Positions 54,034-63,365 of a DNA stretch of 64,000 bases are shown one piece after another; the first letter of the stretch is position 1; each line of letters opens with the position of its first letter. The stretch is from Rhizobium laguerreae (GTDB lineage: Bacteria; Pseudomonadota; Alphaproteobacteria; Rhizobiales; Rhizobiaceae), in NCBI RefSeq assembly GCF_002008165.1, contig NZ_MRDM01000032.1, positions 310,001 through 374,000 of the forward strand, written 5' to 3'. The position numbers and the translations under genes are program-made. Under the pieces are notes generated by a model. The model was given only the letters and a program-made list of their open reading frames with translations, made no database searches and was not told the DNA's origin.

Positions 54034-55314
54034 GTGGATATGATGACAACGACCTCCAATTCCGGCGGCGAGCTGCCCTCGCCCGTGCGGGTGAACAACG
54101 AAGGACCGAAAGTGCTGCGGGCCGGTTTCATTCCGCTCGTCGATGCATCGGTGCTGATTGTGGCGGCAGAATTTGGCTTCGCGCGGAAGGAAGGCCTGAC
54201 GCTCGATCTCGTCAAGGACGTCTCCTGGGCGAATGTGCGCGACCGCCTGGCATTCCGCCAGTTCGACATTGCCCATATGCTGTCGCCGATGCCCGTCGCC
54301 TCCATGCTCGGTCTCGGCTCCAATCCCTCACCGACGATCACGCCGTTTTCGCTGGGGCGCGGCGGCAACGCGATCACGCTGTCGACGCGGCTCTTCGACA
54401 GGATGCGGAATGACGTGGGATTGCCGGAAACGGCAAGCGCGCTCGACAATGCCCGCGCCCTGGCAAAAACATTGGCGGTAATGAAGTCCCGCGGCGAGCC
54501 GCTGCCGACTTTCGGGGTCACCTACCCCTTCTCCTCGCATAATTACGAATTCCGCTACTGGCTGGCAGCTGGCGGCATCGATCCCGACAGGGATGTCAAG
54601 CTCATCGTCGTGCCGCCGCCCATGACTTCGGATGCGCTGGCAGCCGGTGCGATCGACGGTTTCTGCGTCGGCGCGCCGTGGAACATGGTTGCTTCAGAGC
54701 GCGGCGTCGGCCGCATCGTCGCCGCCAAACAGGATATCTGGCCGTCGGCACCGGAAAAGGTGATCGGTATGCGGCCGGACTGGGCGGAAAGCCATCCGGA
54801 AACCGTTTCCAGGCTGATCGTGGCGCTCGATGCGGCAGCCCAGTGGTGCGACCAGCCGGAAAATCACGACGCGCTGGCGGCGGCTCTTGCCGACCCGCGC
54901 TATATCGCTGCCCCCGTCGAAATCATTCGCCGTGTGCTCGCCGGCGAATTCAGCCTCGACGCAAAGGGTAACCGCCGCATCATCGCCGATTATTTCATGT
55001 TCCATTCCGGCTTCGCCAATTATCCCCGGCCAAGCCAGGCGCTGTGGATCTACAGCCAAATGATCCGCTGGGGACAGGCCGAGATCAGCCTTAACATGGC
55101 AAGGGCCGCAGCATCCGCCTACCGCCCGGATCTCTATCGCGCTGCTCTCGGTGACGACAACGCACCCGAAGATGCCGATATCCGGATCGAAGGCAGTGCC
55201 GAGGGCGACCGTTTCATGGACGGCCACGTCTTCGACCCGGCGAGGCTGCCGGACTATGTCGCAGGTTTTGCAGTCAAAAGCGCCCTCGCCTTCGTTTGCG
55301 ACGACGAGGTCTAA
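54034..55314 (+). CDS. nasS: NasS-type nitrate-sensing protein (NrtA/CmpA family)
   Basis: 426 residues, similar in fold to ABC nitrate-binding proteins NrtA/CmpA but without a signal peptide, as expected for the cytoplasmic sensor NasS. Landmarks are LRAGFIPLVDASVLIVAAEF, then VTYPFSSHNYEFRYWLAAGG and GFCVGAPWNMVASERGVGRI. In known systems NasS holds NasT inactive and releases it on binding nitrate or nitrite. The GTG at 54034 has GGAGG nine bases ahead; ATG 54040 is an alternative. It follows nasT in a two-gene unit. Confidence 0.88.
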   Translation: MDMMTTTSNSGGELPSPVRVNNEGPKVLRAGFIPLVDASVLIVAAEFGFARKEGLTLDLVKDVSWANVRDRLAFRQFDIAHMLSPMPVASMLGLGSNPSPTITPFSLGRGGNAITLSTRLFDRMRNDVGLPETASALDNARALAKTLAVMKSRGEPLPTFGVTYPFSSHNYEFRYWLAAGGIDPDRDVKLIVVPPPMTSDALAAGAIDGFCVGAPWNMVASERGVGRIVAAKQDIWPSAPEKVIGMRPDWAESHPETVSRLIVALDAAAQWCDQPENHDALAAALADPRYIAAPVEIIRRVLAGEFSLDAKGNRRIIADYFMFHSGFANYPRPSQALWIYSQMIRWGQAEISLNMARAAASAYRPDLYRAALGDDNAPEDADIRIEGSAEGDRFMDGHVFDPARLPDYVAGFAVKSALAFVCDDEV

Positions 55315-55471
55315 CCGATGCCGGCCTGCACAAAACACCAGCAAGCATCTGCCCGCCTCATGTCAAGCGCACAAAATATTTGCATCAGCGGGTGGCGGCC
55401 CGAAAAACAAGCAGGCGGCACGTTTCATAAATGTCTTTTGCATTCAGTGACTTGAACGCAGGCAGCCAAAC

Positions 55472-55487
55472 TGGCACGCAGTTTGCA
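55472..55487 (+). promoter_or_regulatory. Sigma-54 promoter of the nitrate assimilation operon
   Basis: TGGCACG-CAGT-TTGCA matches the -24/-12 consensus exactly (GG and GC ten bases apart). Transcription would start around 55498-55500, giving a leader of nearly 300 nt. NtrC sites expected upstream were not clearly seen. Confidence 0.8.
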
Positions 55488-55497
55488 TCGTCTTTAA

Positions 55498-55796
55498 TAG
55501 CACCGGTCAATGACGATCAGCGCAGAATGAGCGCGCGGTAGACGCTCACGGTAGACACAGAGATTGCTCTTCAGATTGAAGAGATAGGTTTTAGCTTGAG
55601 CAATCTGGCCAACGGATTGCCTTCAGGCAAATGGGCCAGAAGGCCTAAGAATTCGGCGTCCAACGGCGGGCGCCACCAGCAAAGCCGCTGATCAGGATAT
55701 TTCGCGCACCTCGTGTATGCGCGTCCTGACCAGCGGCTTTTTTGTTTCAACCCTCAGCGATGGATTGGCACGACCTTGTCGGGCCTCGGAGAAGTT
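55498..55796 (+). ncRNA. Structured 5' leader with terminator, likely NasT antitermination target
   Basis: Between the sigma-54 promoter and the transporter gene are several stems: GAGCG/CGCTC at 55529-55547; an outer 9-bp stem AGATTGCTC (55561) with GAGCAATCT (55598) enclosing CTCTTC/GAAGAG (55567-55583); and CTGGCC/GGCCAG (55605-55639). They precede the strong terminator at 55684-55747. This is the order in which ANTAR proteins such as NasT act: bind two leader hairpins and prevent terminator folding. The exact hexaloop signature of ANTAR targets was not resolved by eye. nasT and nasS are adjacent upstream. Confidence 0.65.
55684..55747 (+). terminator. Large intrinsic terminator in the nitrate leader
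   Basis: GCCGCTG-A-TCAGGA pairs with TCCTGA-C-CAGCGGC, with an inner CGCGCA/TGCGCG stem, followed by TTTTTTTGTTT. It lies 50 bases before the transporter ATG on the coding strand, so it must be read through for the operon to be expressed. Confidence 0.85.
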
Positions 55797-57065
55797 ATGT
55801 CTGTCATCGAGAAATCACAGCCCATGTCCGCCGGCGAACCAGCCAAGGCATTGTGGATCTCCACTGTAGCCTTCACCCTCTGTTTTGCGGTCTGGACGAT
55901 CTTCGCGATCATCGGCATTCGCATCAAGCAGGATCTCGGCCTGAACGAGGCCGAGTTCGGATTGCTGGTCGGCACCCCCGTGCTCACCGGTTCGCTTGTG
56001 CGCATCGTTCTTGGCATCTGGACGGGGCGTTACGGCGGCCGTCTCGTTTACACCCTCACCATGCTGGCCGCCGCATTGGCGACCTTTCTGCTCTCTTACG
56101 CCCAGACCTATACGCAGATGTTGATCGCCGGCCTCGGCGTCGGCCTCGCTGGCGGCTCCTTTGCAGTCGGCGTCGCCTATGTCTCGCCTTTTTTCCCGGC
56201 GGAGAAGCAGGGAACCGCACTCGGCATCTTCGGTGCCGGCAATGTCGGCGCGGCCGTAACCAAATTCGCAGCCCCCTTCGTGCTGATCGCATGGGGCTGG
56301 CAGGCGGTTGCGGAGATCTGGGCCGTCGGACTGGCGCTGATGGCAATCGTCTTCTGGTTCACCACGACCGATGATCCGGCCTTCCGTCTCCGCCGCGAAC
56401 GCCGCGTTGCCACCAAGAGTTTCGTCGAGGAATTCGCGCCGCTTCAGAACGTTCAGGTCTGGCGCTTCTCGCTCTACTATTTCTTCGCCTTCGGCGGCTT
56501 CGTCGCCCTGTCGCTGTGGCTGCCGCGCTACCTGGTCGGCGTCTACGGCTTCAACCTGGAGACGGCCGGGATGATCGCCGCGGCCTACTCCATCCCGGGC
56601 AGCATCTTCCGCGCCTTCGGCGGCGTGCTGTCGGATAAGAAGGGTGCGCGCAGCGTGATGTATACGATGTTTGCCGTTTCGGCCGTCGCCACCCTCATCC
56701 TCTCGCTGCCGGCCGCCGACGCGTCCGGGACGGGTCCGGCGTTTGGTATCACCCCCTTCATCTTCATCGTCGTCATCTTCGTGCTCGGCTTCTTCATGAG
56801 CCTCGGCAAGGCTGCGGTCTACAAGCACATCCCGGCCTACTACCCCGACAACGTCGGCGCAGTCGGCGGCGTCGTCGGGATGATGGGCGGCCTTGGCGGG
56901 TTCATCCTTCCGATTGCCTTTGGCCTCCTCAAGGACATGACCGGCCTCTGGTCCAGCTGTTTCCTGCTGCTCTTTGCGATCGTCGTGATCTCTCTCATCT
57001 GGATGCACCTGTCCGTAAAGCAACTGTCGCGCCAAGGGCACTCGGCGCCCGTGGCTGCAACCTGA
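55797..57065 (+). CDS. Nitrate/nitrite MFS transporter (NarK/NasA type)
   Basis: 422 residues, twelve predicted helices. Features of the nitrate/nitrite porter family are FGLLVGTPVLTGSLVRIVLG and the Gly-rich signature YVSPFFPAEKQGTALGIFGA-GNVGAA in helix 5, with a second such motif in YPDNVGAVGGVVGMMGGLGG near helix 11. GGAGAAG precedes ATG 55797. An earlier in-frame codon (55713) falls inside the leader terminator and is unlikely. It starts the structural part of the operon and is followed by nirB after 17 bases. Confidence 0.9.
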   Translation: MSVIEKSQPMSAGEPAKALWISTVAFTLCFAVWTIFAIIGIRIKQDLGLNEAEFGLLVGTPVLTGSLVRIVLGIWTGRYGGRLVYTLTMLAAALATFLLSYAQTYTQMLIAGLGVGLAGGSFAVGVAYVSPFFPAEKQGTALGIFGAGNVGAAVTKFAAPFVLIAWGWQAVAEIWAVGLALMAIVFWFTTTDDPAFRLRRERRVATKSFVEEFAPLQNVQVWRFSLYYFFAFGGFVALSLWLPRYLVGVYGFNLETAGMIAAAYSIPGSIFRAFGGVLSDKKGARSVMYTMFAVSAVATLILSLPAADASGTGPAFGITPFIFIVVIFVLGFFMSLGKAAVYKHIPAYYPDNVGAVGGVVGMMGGLGGFILPIAFGLLKDMTGLWSSCFLLLFAIVVISLIWMHLSVKQLSRQGHSAPVAAT

Positions 57066-57082
57066 TCTAAGGACCTGGAAAT

Positions 57083-59533
57083 ATGACCGAAAAACTTGTC
57101 ATCATCGGCAATGGCATGGCGCCCGGGCGCATGCTGGAGCACCTCTTCGAGCAGGCGCCCGGACGCTATGAAGTTACGATCTTCAATGCCGAGCCGCGCG
57201 TCAATTACGACCGCATCATGCTGTCGCCGGTTCTCTCCGGAGAAAAGGACTACGAGCAGATCATCATTCACGGCGATGGCTGGTATATCAAGCACGGCAT
57301 CATGCTCTACAAGGGCCACAAGATCGTCAACATCGATCGTGCCGCCAAGACCGTCACCTCCGACCACGGCGTCACCGAAAGCTACGACAAGCTGGTGATC
57401 GCAACTGGGTCCGTGCCCTTCATCATCCCCGTTCCCGGCAAGGATCTGCCCGGCGTCATCACCTATCGCGATCTCGACGACGTGCAGGCGATGCTGCTTG
57501 CCGCCCAGTCGCGCGAAAAGGCCGTCGTCATCGGCGGCGGACTGCTTGGCCTGGAAGCAGCGGCCGGTCTTGCCCAGCGCGGCATGGACGTCACCGTACT
57601 GCACGTCATGCCGACGCTGATGGAGCGCCAGCTCGACCCCGCCGCCGGTTACCTGCTGCAGAAGGCAGTCGAGGAACGCGGCATCAAGGTCATCTGCAAG
57701 GCAAATACCAAGGCGATCGTCGGCAATGGCAAGGTCGAGGGCATCGAGCTTGACGACGGCCGTATCATCCCGGCAACGTTGGTCGTGATGGCCGTCGGCA
57801 TCCGTCCGAGTGTGGGTTTGGCGAAGGACGCCGGCATTGCGGTCAATCGCGGCATCGTCGTCGATGCCGGCATGCAGACCTCGGATGGCGATATTCTCGC
57901 GCTCGGCGAATGCGCCGAGGTGGGCGGCATGGTCTATGGCCTCGTTGCGCCGCTCTATGAAATGGCCCGTATTGCCGCCTCGCATCTTTCCGGCGATCGC
58001 TCGCCCGCCTTCGTTCATGCGGATACGCCGACCAAGCTCAAGGTCACCGGCATCGAGCTTTATTCGCTCGGCGATTTCGCCGACGGCGACGACCGCGAGG
58101 AGATCGTGCTGCGCGATGCCAGCGCCGGCGTCTACAAGCGTCTGGTGCTCAAGGACAATAAGATTATCGGCACCGTGCTTTACGGTGAAACCGCCGATGG
58201 TGCCTGGTTCAATGACCTGAAGAAGAAGGCAACCGATATTTCGGAGATGCGCGAGACGCTGATCTTCGGACAGGCCTATCAGGGAGGGTCGCCGCTGGAC
58301 CCTATGGCGGCCGTTGCAGCCTTGCCGGATGACGCGGAGATTTGTGGCTGCAACGGCGTATGCAAGGGCAAGATCACTTCGACGATTTCAGGCAAGGGGC
58401 TGACGTCGCTCGACGACGTACGCGCCCACACGAAGGCATCCGCCTCGTGCGGTTCCTGCACCGGCCTCGTCGAACAACTCATGGCGCTGACACTCGGCGA
58501 CAGCTACAATCCGACTGCGGTCCAGCCGATGTGCACCTGCACCGAACTCGGCCATGACGACGTTCGCCGGCTGATCAAGGCCAAGGGTCTGAAGAGCATC
58601 CCTGCCGTCATGCAGGAGCTCGAGTGGAAGACTTCCTGCGGCTGCGCCAAATGTCGCCCGGCGCTCAACTATTACCTGGTCTGCGATTGGCCGGACGAAT
58701 ATGCCGACGACTACCAGTCGCGTTTCATCAATGAGCGCGTGCATGCCAACATCCAGAAGGACGGCACCTACTCCGTCGTTCCGCGCATGTGGGGCGGCGT
58801 CACCAATTCGAACGAGCTGCGCGCAATCGCCGATGTCGTCGACAAGTTCGAGATCCCGATGGTGAAGGTCACCGGCGGCCAGCGCATCGACCTGCTCGGC
58901 ATCGAGAAGGAAGACCTGCCCGCCGTCTGGGCCGATCTCGGCAAGGCCGGCTTCGTCTCCGGCCAGGCTTATGCCAAGGGCCTGCGCACCGTGAAGACCT
59001 GTGTGGGGTCGGACTGGTGTCGCTTCGGCACGCAGGATTCCACCGGCCTCGGCATCCGGATCGAAAGGTTCATGTGGGGCTCCTGGACGCCGGCCAAGTT
59101 GAAGATGGCCGTCTCCGGCTGCCCGCGCAACTGCGCGGAAGCAACCTGCAAGGACATCGGCGTGATCTGCGTGGATTCCGGTTTCGAGATCCATTTCGCC
59201 GGTGCGGCCGGTCTCGACATCAAGGGCACGGAGGTTCTAGGGCTTGTGCGGACCGAGGACGAGGCGTTGGAGCATATCGTGGCCCTGACGCAGATGTACC
59301 GCGAGCAGGCCCGCTACCTCGAGCGCATCTACAAATGGGCCAAGCGCGTCGGCCTGGATGAAATCCGCCGTCAGATCATGGGCGATGCCGAAAAGCGCAA
59401 AGCCTATTACGACCGCTTCGTCTTCTCGCAGAAATTTGCCCAGGTCGATCCCTGGTCGGAGCGTGTTTCCGGTAAGGACAAGCATGAGTTCAAGCCGATG
59501 GCGACGATCGGCTATCCGCAGGCTGCAGAATAA
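57083..59533 (+). CDS. nirB: Assimilatory nitrite reductase large subunit
   Basis: 816 residues. NAD(P)H- and FAD-binding Rossmann domains occupy the first ~400 (KLVIIGNGMAPGRMLEHLFE and VVIGGGLLGLEAAAGLAQRG). Two BFD-like [2Fe-2S] cysteine clusters follow (CGCNGVCKG with SCGSC, and MCTC with CGCAKC). The sirohaem/[4Fe-4S] half ends with the ligand blocks CVGSDWCRFGTQDS and SGCPRNCAEATCKDIG. It reduces nitrite to ammonium in the cytoplasm with six electrons. It lies between the transporter and nirD, all in one operon. Confidence 0.97.
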   Translation: MTEKLVIIGNGMAPGRMLEHLFEQAPGRYEVTIFNAEPRVNYDRIMLSPVLSGEKDYEQIIIHGDGWYIKHGIMLYKGHKIVNIDRAAKTVTSDHGVTESYDKLVIATGSVPFIIPVPGKDLPGVITYRDLDDVQAMLLAAQSREKAVVIGGGLLGLEAAAGLAQRGMDVTVLHVMPTLMERQLDPAAGYLLQKAVEERGIKVICKANTKAIVGNGKVEGIELDDGRIIPATLVVMAVGIRPSVGLAKDAGIAVNRGIVVDAGMQTSDGDILALGECAEVGGMVYGLVAPLYEMARIAASHLSGDRSPAFVHADTPTKLKVTGIELYSLGDFADGDDREEIVLRDASAGVYKRLVLKDNKIIGTVLYGETADGAWFNDLKKKATDISEMRETLIFGQAYQGGSPLDPMAAVAALPDDAEICGCNGVCKGKITSTISGKGLTSLDDVRAHTKASASCGSCTGLVEQLMALTLGDSYNPTAVQPMCTCTELGHDDVRRLIKAKGLKSIPAVMQELEWKTSCGCAKCRPALNYYLVCDWPDEYADDYQSRFINERVHANIQKDGTYSVVPRMWGGVTNSNELRAIADVVDKFEIPMVKVTGGQRIDLLGIEKEDLPAVWADLGKAGFVSGQAYAKGLRTVKTCVGSDWCRFGTQDSTGLGIRIERFMWGSWTPAKLKMAVSGCPRNCAEATCKDIGVICVDSGFEIHFAGAAGLDIKGTEVLGLVRTEDEALEHIVALTQMYREQARYLERIYKWAKRVGLDEIRRQIMGDAEKRKAYYDRFVFSQKFAQVDPWSERVSGKDKHEFKPMATIGYPQAAE

Positions 59534-59543
59534 GGAGATGGAC

Positions 59544-59873
59544 ATGAACTGGATCGCAATCGGTGACATCTCCGACATCCCGCTGCGCGGCGCGCGCTGC
59601 GTGAAGACGCCGCAGGGCAAGATCGCCGTCTTCCGCACGGCCGAAAACGAGGTCTTCGCCATCGAGGATCACTGCCCGCATAAGGGCGGCCCGCTCTCCC
59701 AAGGCATCGTCCACGCCAAGTCAGTCACCTGCCCGCTGCACAACTGGGTTATCTCGCTGGAAACAGGCAAGGCGCTCGGCGCCGACGAAGGCGAGGTCCG
59801 GACGATACAGGTGCTGAACGAAGACGGCAGGCTGTTCATCGCTCTGGAAAGCCTGATGATGGCGGCGGAATAG
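59544..59873 (+). CDS. nirD: Assimilatory nitrite reductase small subunit
   Basis: 109 residues with a Rieske-like fold: EDHCPHKGGPLSQGIVHAKS and CPLHNWVISLETG. The four Rieske ligands (C-x-H and C-x-x-H) are all present, so this NirD may bind a [2Fe-2S] cluster, unlike enterobacterial NirD. ATG 59544 is favoured by AAGGAG at good spacing; an ATG two codons earlier is in frame. The TAG stop abuts the ATG of the nitrate reductase gene, so translation is likely coupled. Confidence 0.92.
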   Translation: MNWIAIGDISDIPLRGARCVKTPQGKIAVFRTAENEVFAIEDHCPHKGGPLSQGIVHAKSVTCPLHNWVISLETGKALGADEGEVRTIQVLNEDGRLFIALESLMMAAE

Positions 59874-62531
59874 ATGGCGGCTGAGGTCAAGACCACCTGT
59901 CCCTACTGCGGTGTCGGCTGCGGCGTTATCGCCACGGTCGACGAGGCAGGCGCAGTCAGCGTCAAAGGAGATCCCGAGCATCCGTCGAATTTCGGCCGGC
60001 TCTGCTCGAAGGGTTCAGCCCTTGCCGAAACCATCGATCTCGATGGCCGGCTTCTCTATCCCGAGATCGAAGGCGAACGGAGCGGCTGGGACGAGGCTCT
60101 TGATCTGGTCGCCCGCCGTTTTTCTGAAACGATCGCCGAATACGGGCCCGATTCCGTTGCCTTCTACGTCTCCGGCCAGTTGCTGACCGAGGATTACTAT
60201 GTCGCCAACAAGCTGATGAAGGGCTTCATCGGCTCCGGCAATATCGACACCAATTCAAGGCTCTGCATGTCCTCCTCCGTGGCGGGGCATCGCCGCGCCT
60301 TCGGCGCCGATACGGTGCCCGGGACCTATGAGGATATCGAACTTGCGGATCTGGTGGTCCTGACCGGCTCCAACCTCGCCTGGTGTCATCCGGTCATCTA
60401 CCAACGGCTTGCCGCCGCAAAGATGGCGCGGCCAAACATGCGGATCGTCGTCATCGATCCGCGACGGACGATGACCTGCGACATCGCCGACCTGCATCTC
60501 GCCATCCGTCCTGATGGCGACGTTGCGCTATTCATGGGACTGCTTGCCCATCTGGCGACCAGTCCGGCAATCGACCAGAATTATATCGGCGCCCATACAG
60601 ATGGTTTCGGCGACGCTTTTGCGGCGGCCGCCGCGCTCGATATCAACGATCTCCTGGAACGGACCGGCCTGCCCGCCATGCAGATCAGGGAGTTCTTCCG
60701 GCTGTTCGAGACGACGCCGAAGGTCGTGACCTGCTACAGCCAGGGCGTCAACCAATCCTCCTCCGGCACCGACAAGGTCAATGCCATTCTCAACTGCCAC
60801 CTGGCGACCGGCCGCATCGGCCGTCCCGGCATGGGACCGTTTTCGCTGACCGGCCAGCCGAATGCCATGGGCGGACGCGAGGTCGGCGGTCTCGCCAATA
60901 TGCTTGCCGCCCATATGGCGATCGAGAACACCGAAGATCGGGACCGCGTGCAGCGCTTCTGGGACTCGCCCGTCATCGCCGCAAAGCCCGGCCTGAAGGC
61001 GGTCGACATGTTCCAAGCCGTGGCCGACGGACGCATCAAGGCGCTCTGGATCATGGCGACCAATCCCGTCGTCTCGATGCCGGATGCCGACAGTGTCGAA
61101 AACGCGATCGCCGCCTGTCCCTTCGTCGTCGTGTCGGACATCCTGAAAGAGACGGATACGACCCGGCACGCAAATGTGCTTCTGCCCTCGCTCGGCTGGG
61201 GCGAGAAGGATGGCACCGTCACCAATTCCGAACGGCGCATTTCAAGGCAACGATCGTTTCTTGATATCCCCGGCGATGCAAGGGCCGACTGGTGGCAGCT
61301 TGCGGAGATCGGACGCCGCATGGGATTTGCCGCCGCCTTCGATTTTGACGCGCCGGCCGCAATTTTCGCCGAACACGCCGCGCTTTCCGCCTTCGAAAAT
61401 AACGGCAGCCGCGATTTCGACATCGGCGCGCGCGCCGGCATGAGCGGCGGGGCCTATGACGAACTGTCGCCCTTCCAGTGGCCGCAGGCGGCAGGGACAG
61501 AACCGAGCATCACCCGCTTCTTCGCCGAAGGCGGTTTCTTCCATCCCGATCGCAAGGCGCGCTTCGTCGCGGTCAAACCGCCCGCAACCGATCGCACCAA
61601 TGCCGAGTACCCCTTCACGCTGAATACCGGGCGCATCCGCGACCAGTGGCACACGATGACGCGAACAGGAAAGAGCGCGCGGCTTTCCGCCCATATCGCC
61701 GAACCCTTTGCCGAAATCCATCCGCGCGACGCGATCGAGACCGGTATATCAAGCGCCGGCCTCGTCGAGATCGACAGCCCGCACGGCAAGGCAATCGTGC
61801 GGGCGCTGGTGACCGATCGCCAGGCGCGCGGCGGCATCTTTGCGCCGATGCACTGGAACGACCAGTTCGCCGCAAGAGCGCGCATCGACGCCGTGGTCGC
61901 GCCGGTAACCGACCCCATTTCCGGTCAACCGGCGTCGAAGAACGTTGCCGTCGCCGTCCGGCCCTTCCGCGCCACCCATTACGGTTTCGCCGTCTCCGCC
62001 ACAAAACCCGCTACGCCCGACGCCGCCTATTGGGCGCTGGCAAAAGCCGCCGGCGGCTGGCGGCTTGAGCTTGCCTTCGGCGAAACCGTCGAAGACTGGA
62101 CGGCCTGGTGCCGGGCGGTTTTCGCCATTCCGGCCGAGATCGAACCGCTTGGTTATGCCGACCGGCAATCCGGCGACCTCAGGCTCGCCTTCTTCGATGG
62201 CGAGGTCCTGCTTGCGGCGCTGTTTCTGGCACGCGAGCCCGTTGCCGTCGCGCGCAACTGGGCGATCTCGCAGCTCTCCGCCTCGCATGGCGACCTCAGG
62301 AAACGCTTTGCGCTCGTTGCGGGTCGTCCCGGCGCAGGCAGGCCGGATCCAGGCGCTACCGTCTGCTCCTGCTTCAGTGTCGGGGTCAACCAGATTGCGG
62401 CTGCCGTGCGCGGCGGATGTCACAGCGTCGAGGCGGTCGGCAAAGAAACCAGCGCTGGAACCAATTGCGGCTCCTGCCGCAGCGAAATCGGCAGCATCAT
62501 CGATCGCTGTCTTGCCGCAGCCGCGGAGTGA
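59874..62531 (+). CDS. nasA: Assimilatory nitrate reductase catalytic subunit
   Basis: 885-residue molybdopterin enzyme reducing nitrate to nitrite in the cytoplasm. The N-terminal [4Fe-4S] site is TTCPYCGVGCGVIATVDE plus LCSKGSAL. The Mo-bis-MGD domain follows, with the active-site region MSSSVAGHRRAFGADTVPG and GVNQSSSGTDKVNAILNCHL. A molydopterin-binding C-terminal domain ends near residue 690. The last ~60 residues form a BFD [2Fe-2S] domain (TVCSCFSVGVNQIAAAVRGG then GTNCGSCRSEIGSII), the usual electron entry in this family. It is last in the operon and starts at ATG 59874, immediately after the nirD stop. Confidence 0.95.
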   Translation: MAAEVKTTCPYCGVGCGVIATVDEAGAVSVKGDPEHPSNFGRLCSKGSALAETIDLDGRLLYPEIEGERSGWDEALDLVARRFSETIAEYGPDSVAFYVSGQLLTEDYYVANKLMKGFIGSGNIDTNSRLCMSSSVAGHRRAFGADTVPGTYEDIELADLVVLTGSNLAWCHPVIYQRLAAAKMARPNMRIVVIDPRRTMTCDIADLHLAIRPDGDVALFMGLLAHLATSPAIDQNYIGAHTDGFGDAFAAAAALDINDLLERTGLPAMQIREFFRLFETTPKVVTCYSQGVNQSSSGTDKVNAILNCHLATGRIGRPGMGPFSLTGQPNAMGGREVGGLANMLAAHMAIENTEDRDRVQRFWDSPVIAAKPGLKAVDMFQAVADGRIKALWIMATNPVVSMPDADSVENAIAACPFVVVSDILKETDTTRHANVLLPSLGWGEKDGTVTNSERRISRQRSFLDIPGDARADWWQLAEIGRRMGFAAAFDFDAPAAIFAEHAALSAFENNGSRDFDIGARAGMSGGAYDELSPFQWPQAAGTEPSITRFFAEGGFFHPDRKARFVAVKPPATDRTNAEYPFTLNTGRIRDQWHTMTRTGKSARLSAHIAEPFAEIHPRDAIETGISSAGLVEIDSPHGKAIVRALVTDRQARGGIFAPMHWNDQFAARARIDAVVAPVTDPISGQPASKNVAVAVRPFRATHYGFAVSATKPATPDAAYWALAKAAGGWRLELAFGETVEDWTAWCRAVFAIPAEIEPLGYADRQSGDLRLAFFDGEVLLAALFLAREPVAVARNWAISQLSASHGDLRKRFALVAGRPGAGRPDPGATVCSCFSVGVNQIAAAVRGGCHSVEAVGKETSAGTNCGSCRSEIGSIIDRCLAAAAE

Positions 62532-62568
62532 ACCGCACAAAAGCAAGCAGGACGCAGCCGGAGCACTG

Positions 62569-63246
62569 TCAGGCCGCGTTCGGGACGATCAGCATCCTGT
62601 GATCGGAGGACATGCGGACCGAGATCTCGTCATAGGATGAAAGCGTCGGGTGCGGCGTCTCCATCTTTTGGTGATGTGTTGCCGTGATGACCATGACATC
62701 GGCACCCGCCGCCTCGCCGGCGGTAATGCCGGCTGCGACATCCTCGAACACCAGGCAATCCTGCGTGCTGACGCCGAGGCGCTCGGCGCCGAGAATATAA
62801 CATTGCGGGTCGGGTTTTCCGACCTTCACGTCCTCCGCCGTCACCATGAATCTCGGCACCGGCAAGCCTGCTGCCTCCAGCCGCCGGTGAGCAAGGCGTA
62901 ATGGCGAGGAGGTGACGATCGCCCAGCGATCCGGGGGCAGTGAACTCAGAAAGGTCGCGGCGCCGGGAATGGCCACAACGTCGCTGACATCGGCGATCTC
63001 GGCCTCGGTCACCAGCTTCGATTCATGTTCGGGATCGACTCCAGGCAGGTTCAGCCGGGTGATCGTGTCAATGCCGCGCGATCCATGCATCTTCGGTAAA
63101 AAGGTGGCGACATCGAGCCCCTGACGCCTCGCCCAGTCGCTCCATACACGCTCGGCCGCACGGATCGAATTGAGGATGGTGCCGTCCATATCGAACAGGA
63201 AGGCGGCATAGGGCTTCTCGAAGCCGCGGGGCATCGGCAGGGACAA
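62569..63246 (-). CDS. HAD-family hydrolase (beta-phosphoglucomutase/sugar-phosphatase-like)
   Basis: 225 residues. Motif I is FLFDMDGTILNS (nucleophile Asp), the motif II Thr/Ser lies in WAIVTSSPLRLAH, the motif III Lys in VKVGKPDPQCYILG and the motif IV Asp in CLVFEDVAAGITAG. The cap region HGSRGIDTITRLNL resembles sugar phosphatases of the GPP/YfbT group, so a sugar phosphate substrate is likely. A TTG at 63246 has AAGGA ahead; ATG 63234 is an alternative. It converges on the nitrate reductase gene with 37 bases between stops. Confidence 0.85.
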   Translation of the reverse strand: MSLPMPRGFEKPYAAFLFDMDGTILNSIRAAERVWSDWARRQGLDVATFLPKMHGSRGIDTITRLNLPGVDPEHESKLVTEAEIADVSDVVAIPGAATFLSSLPPDRWAIVTSSPLRLAHRRLEAAGLPVPRFMVTAEDVKVGKPDPQCYILGAERLGVSTQDCLVFEDVAAGITAGEAAGADVMVITATHHQKMETPHPTLSSYDEISVRMSSDHRMLIVPNAA

Positions 63247-63365
63247 AGGCGGATCCTTTTAAGGAGGAGTGTCGGATGGTCGTCGTATCGTTCGATCAAA
63301 CGGCAAATCATGGCCTTTTGCAAGCTTTCCCAGGACGAGCCTATCCGCACGCCCGGCCAAACGGA

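Noticed and set aside
55815..57041. Minus-strand frame opposite the nitrate transporter
   Set aside because: Same mirror-composition artefact; the transporter on the plus strand has all family motifs.
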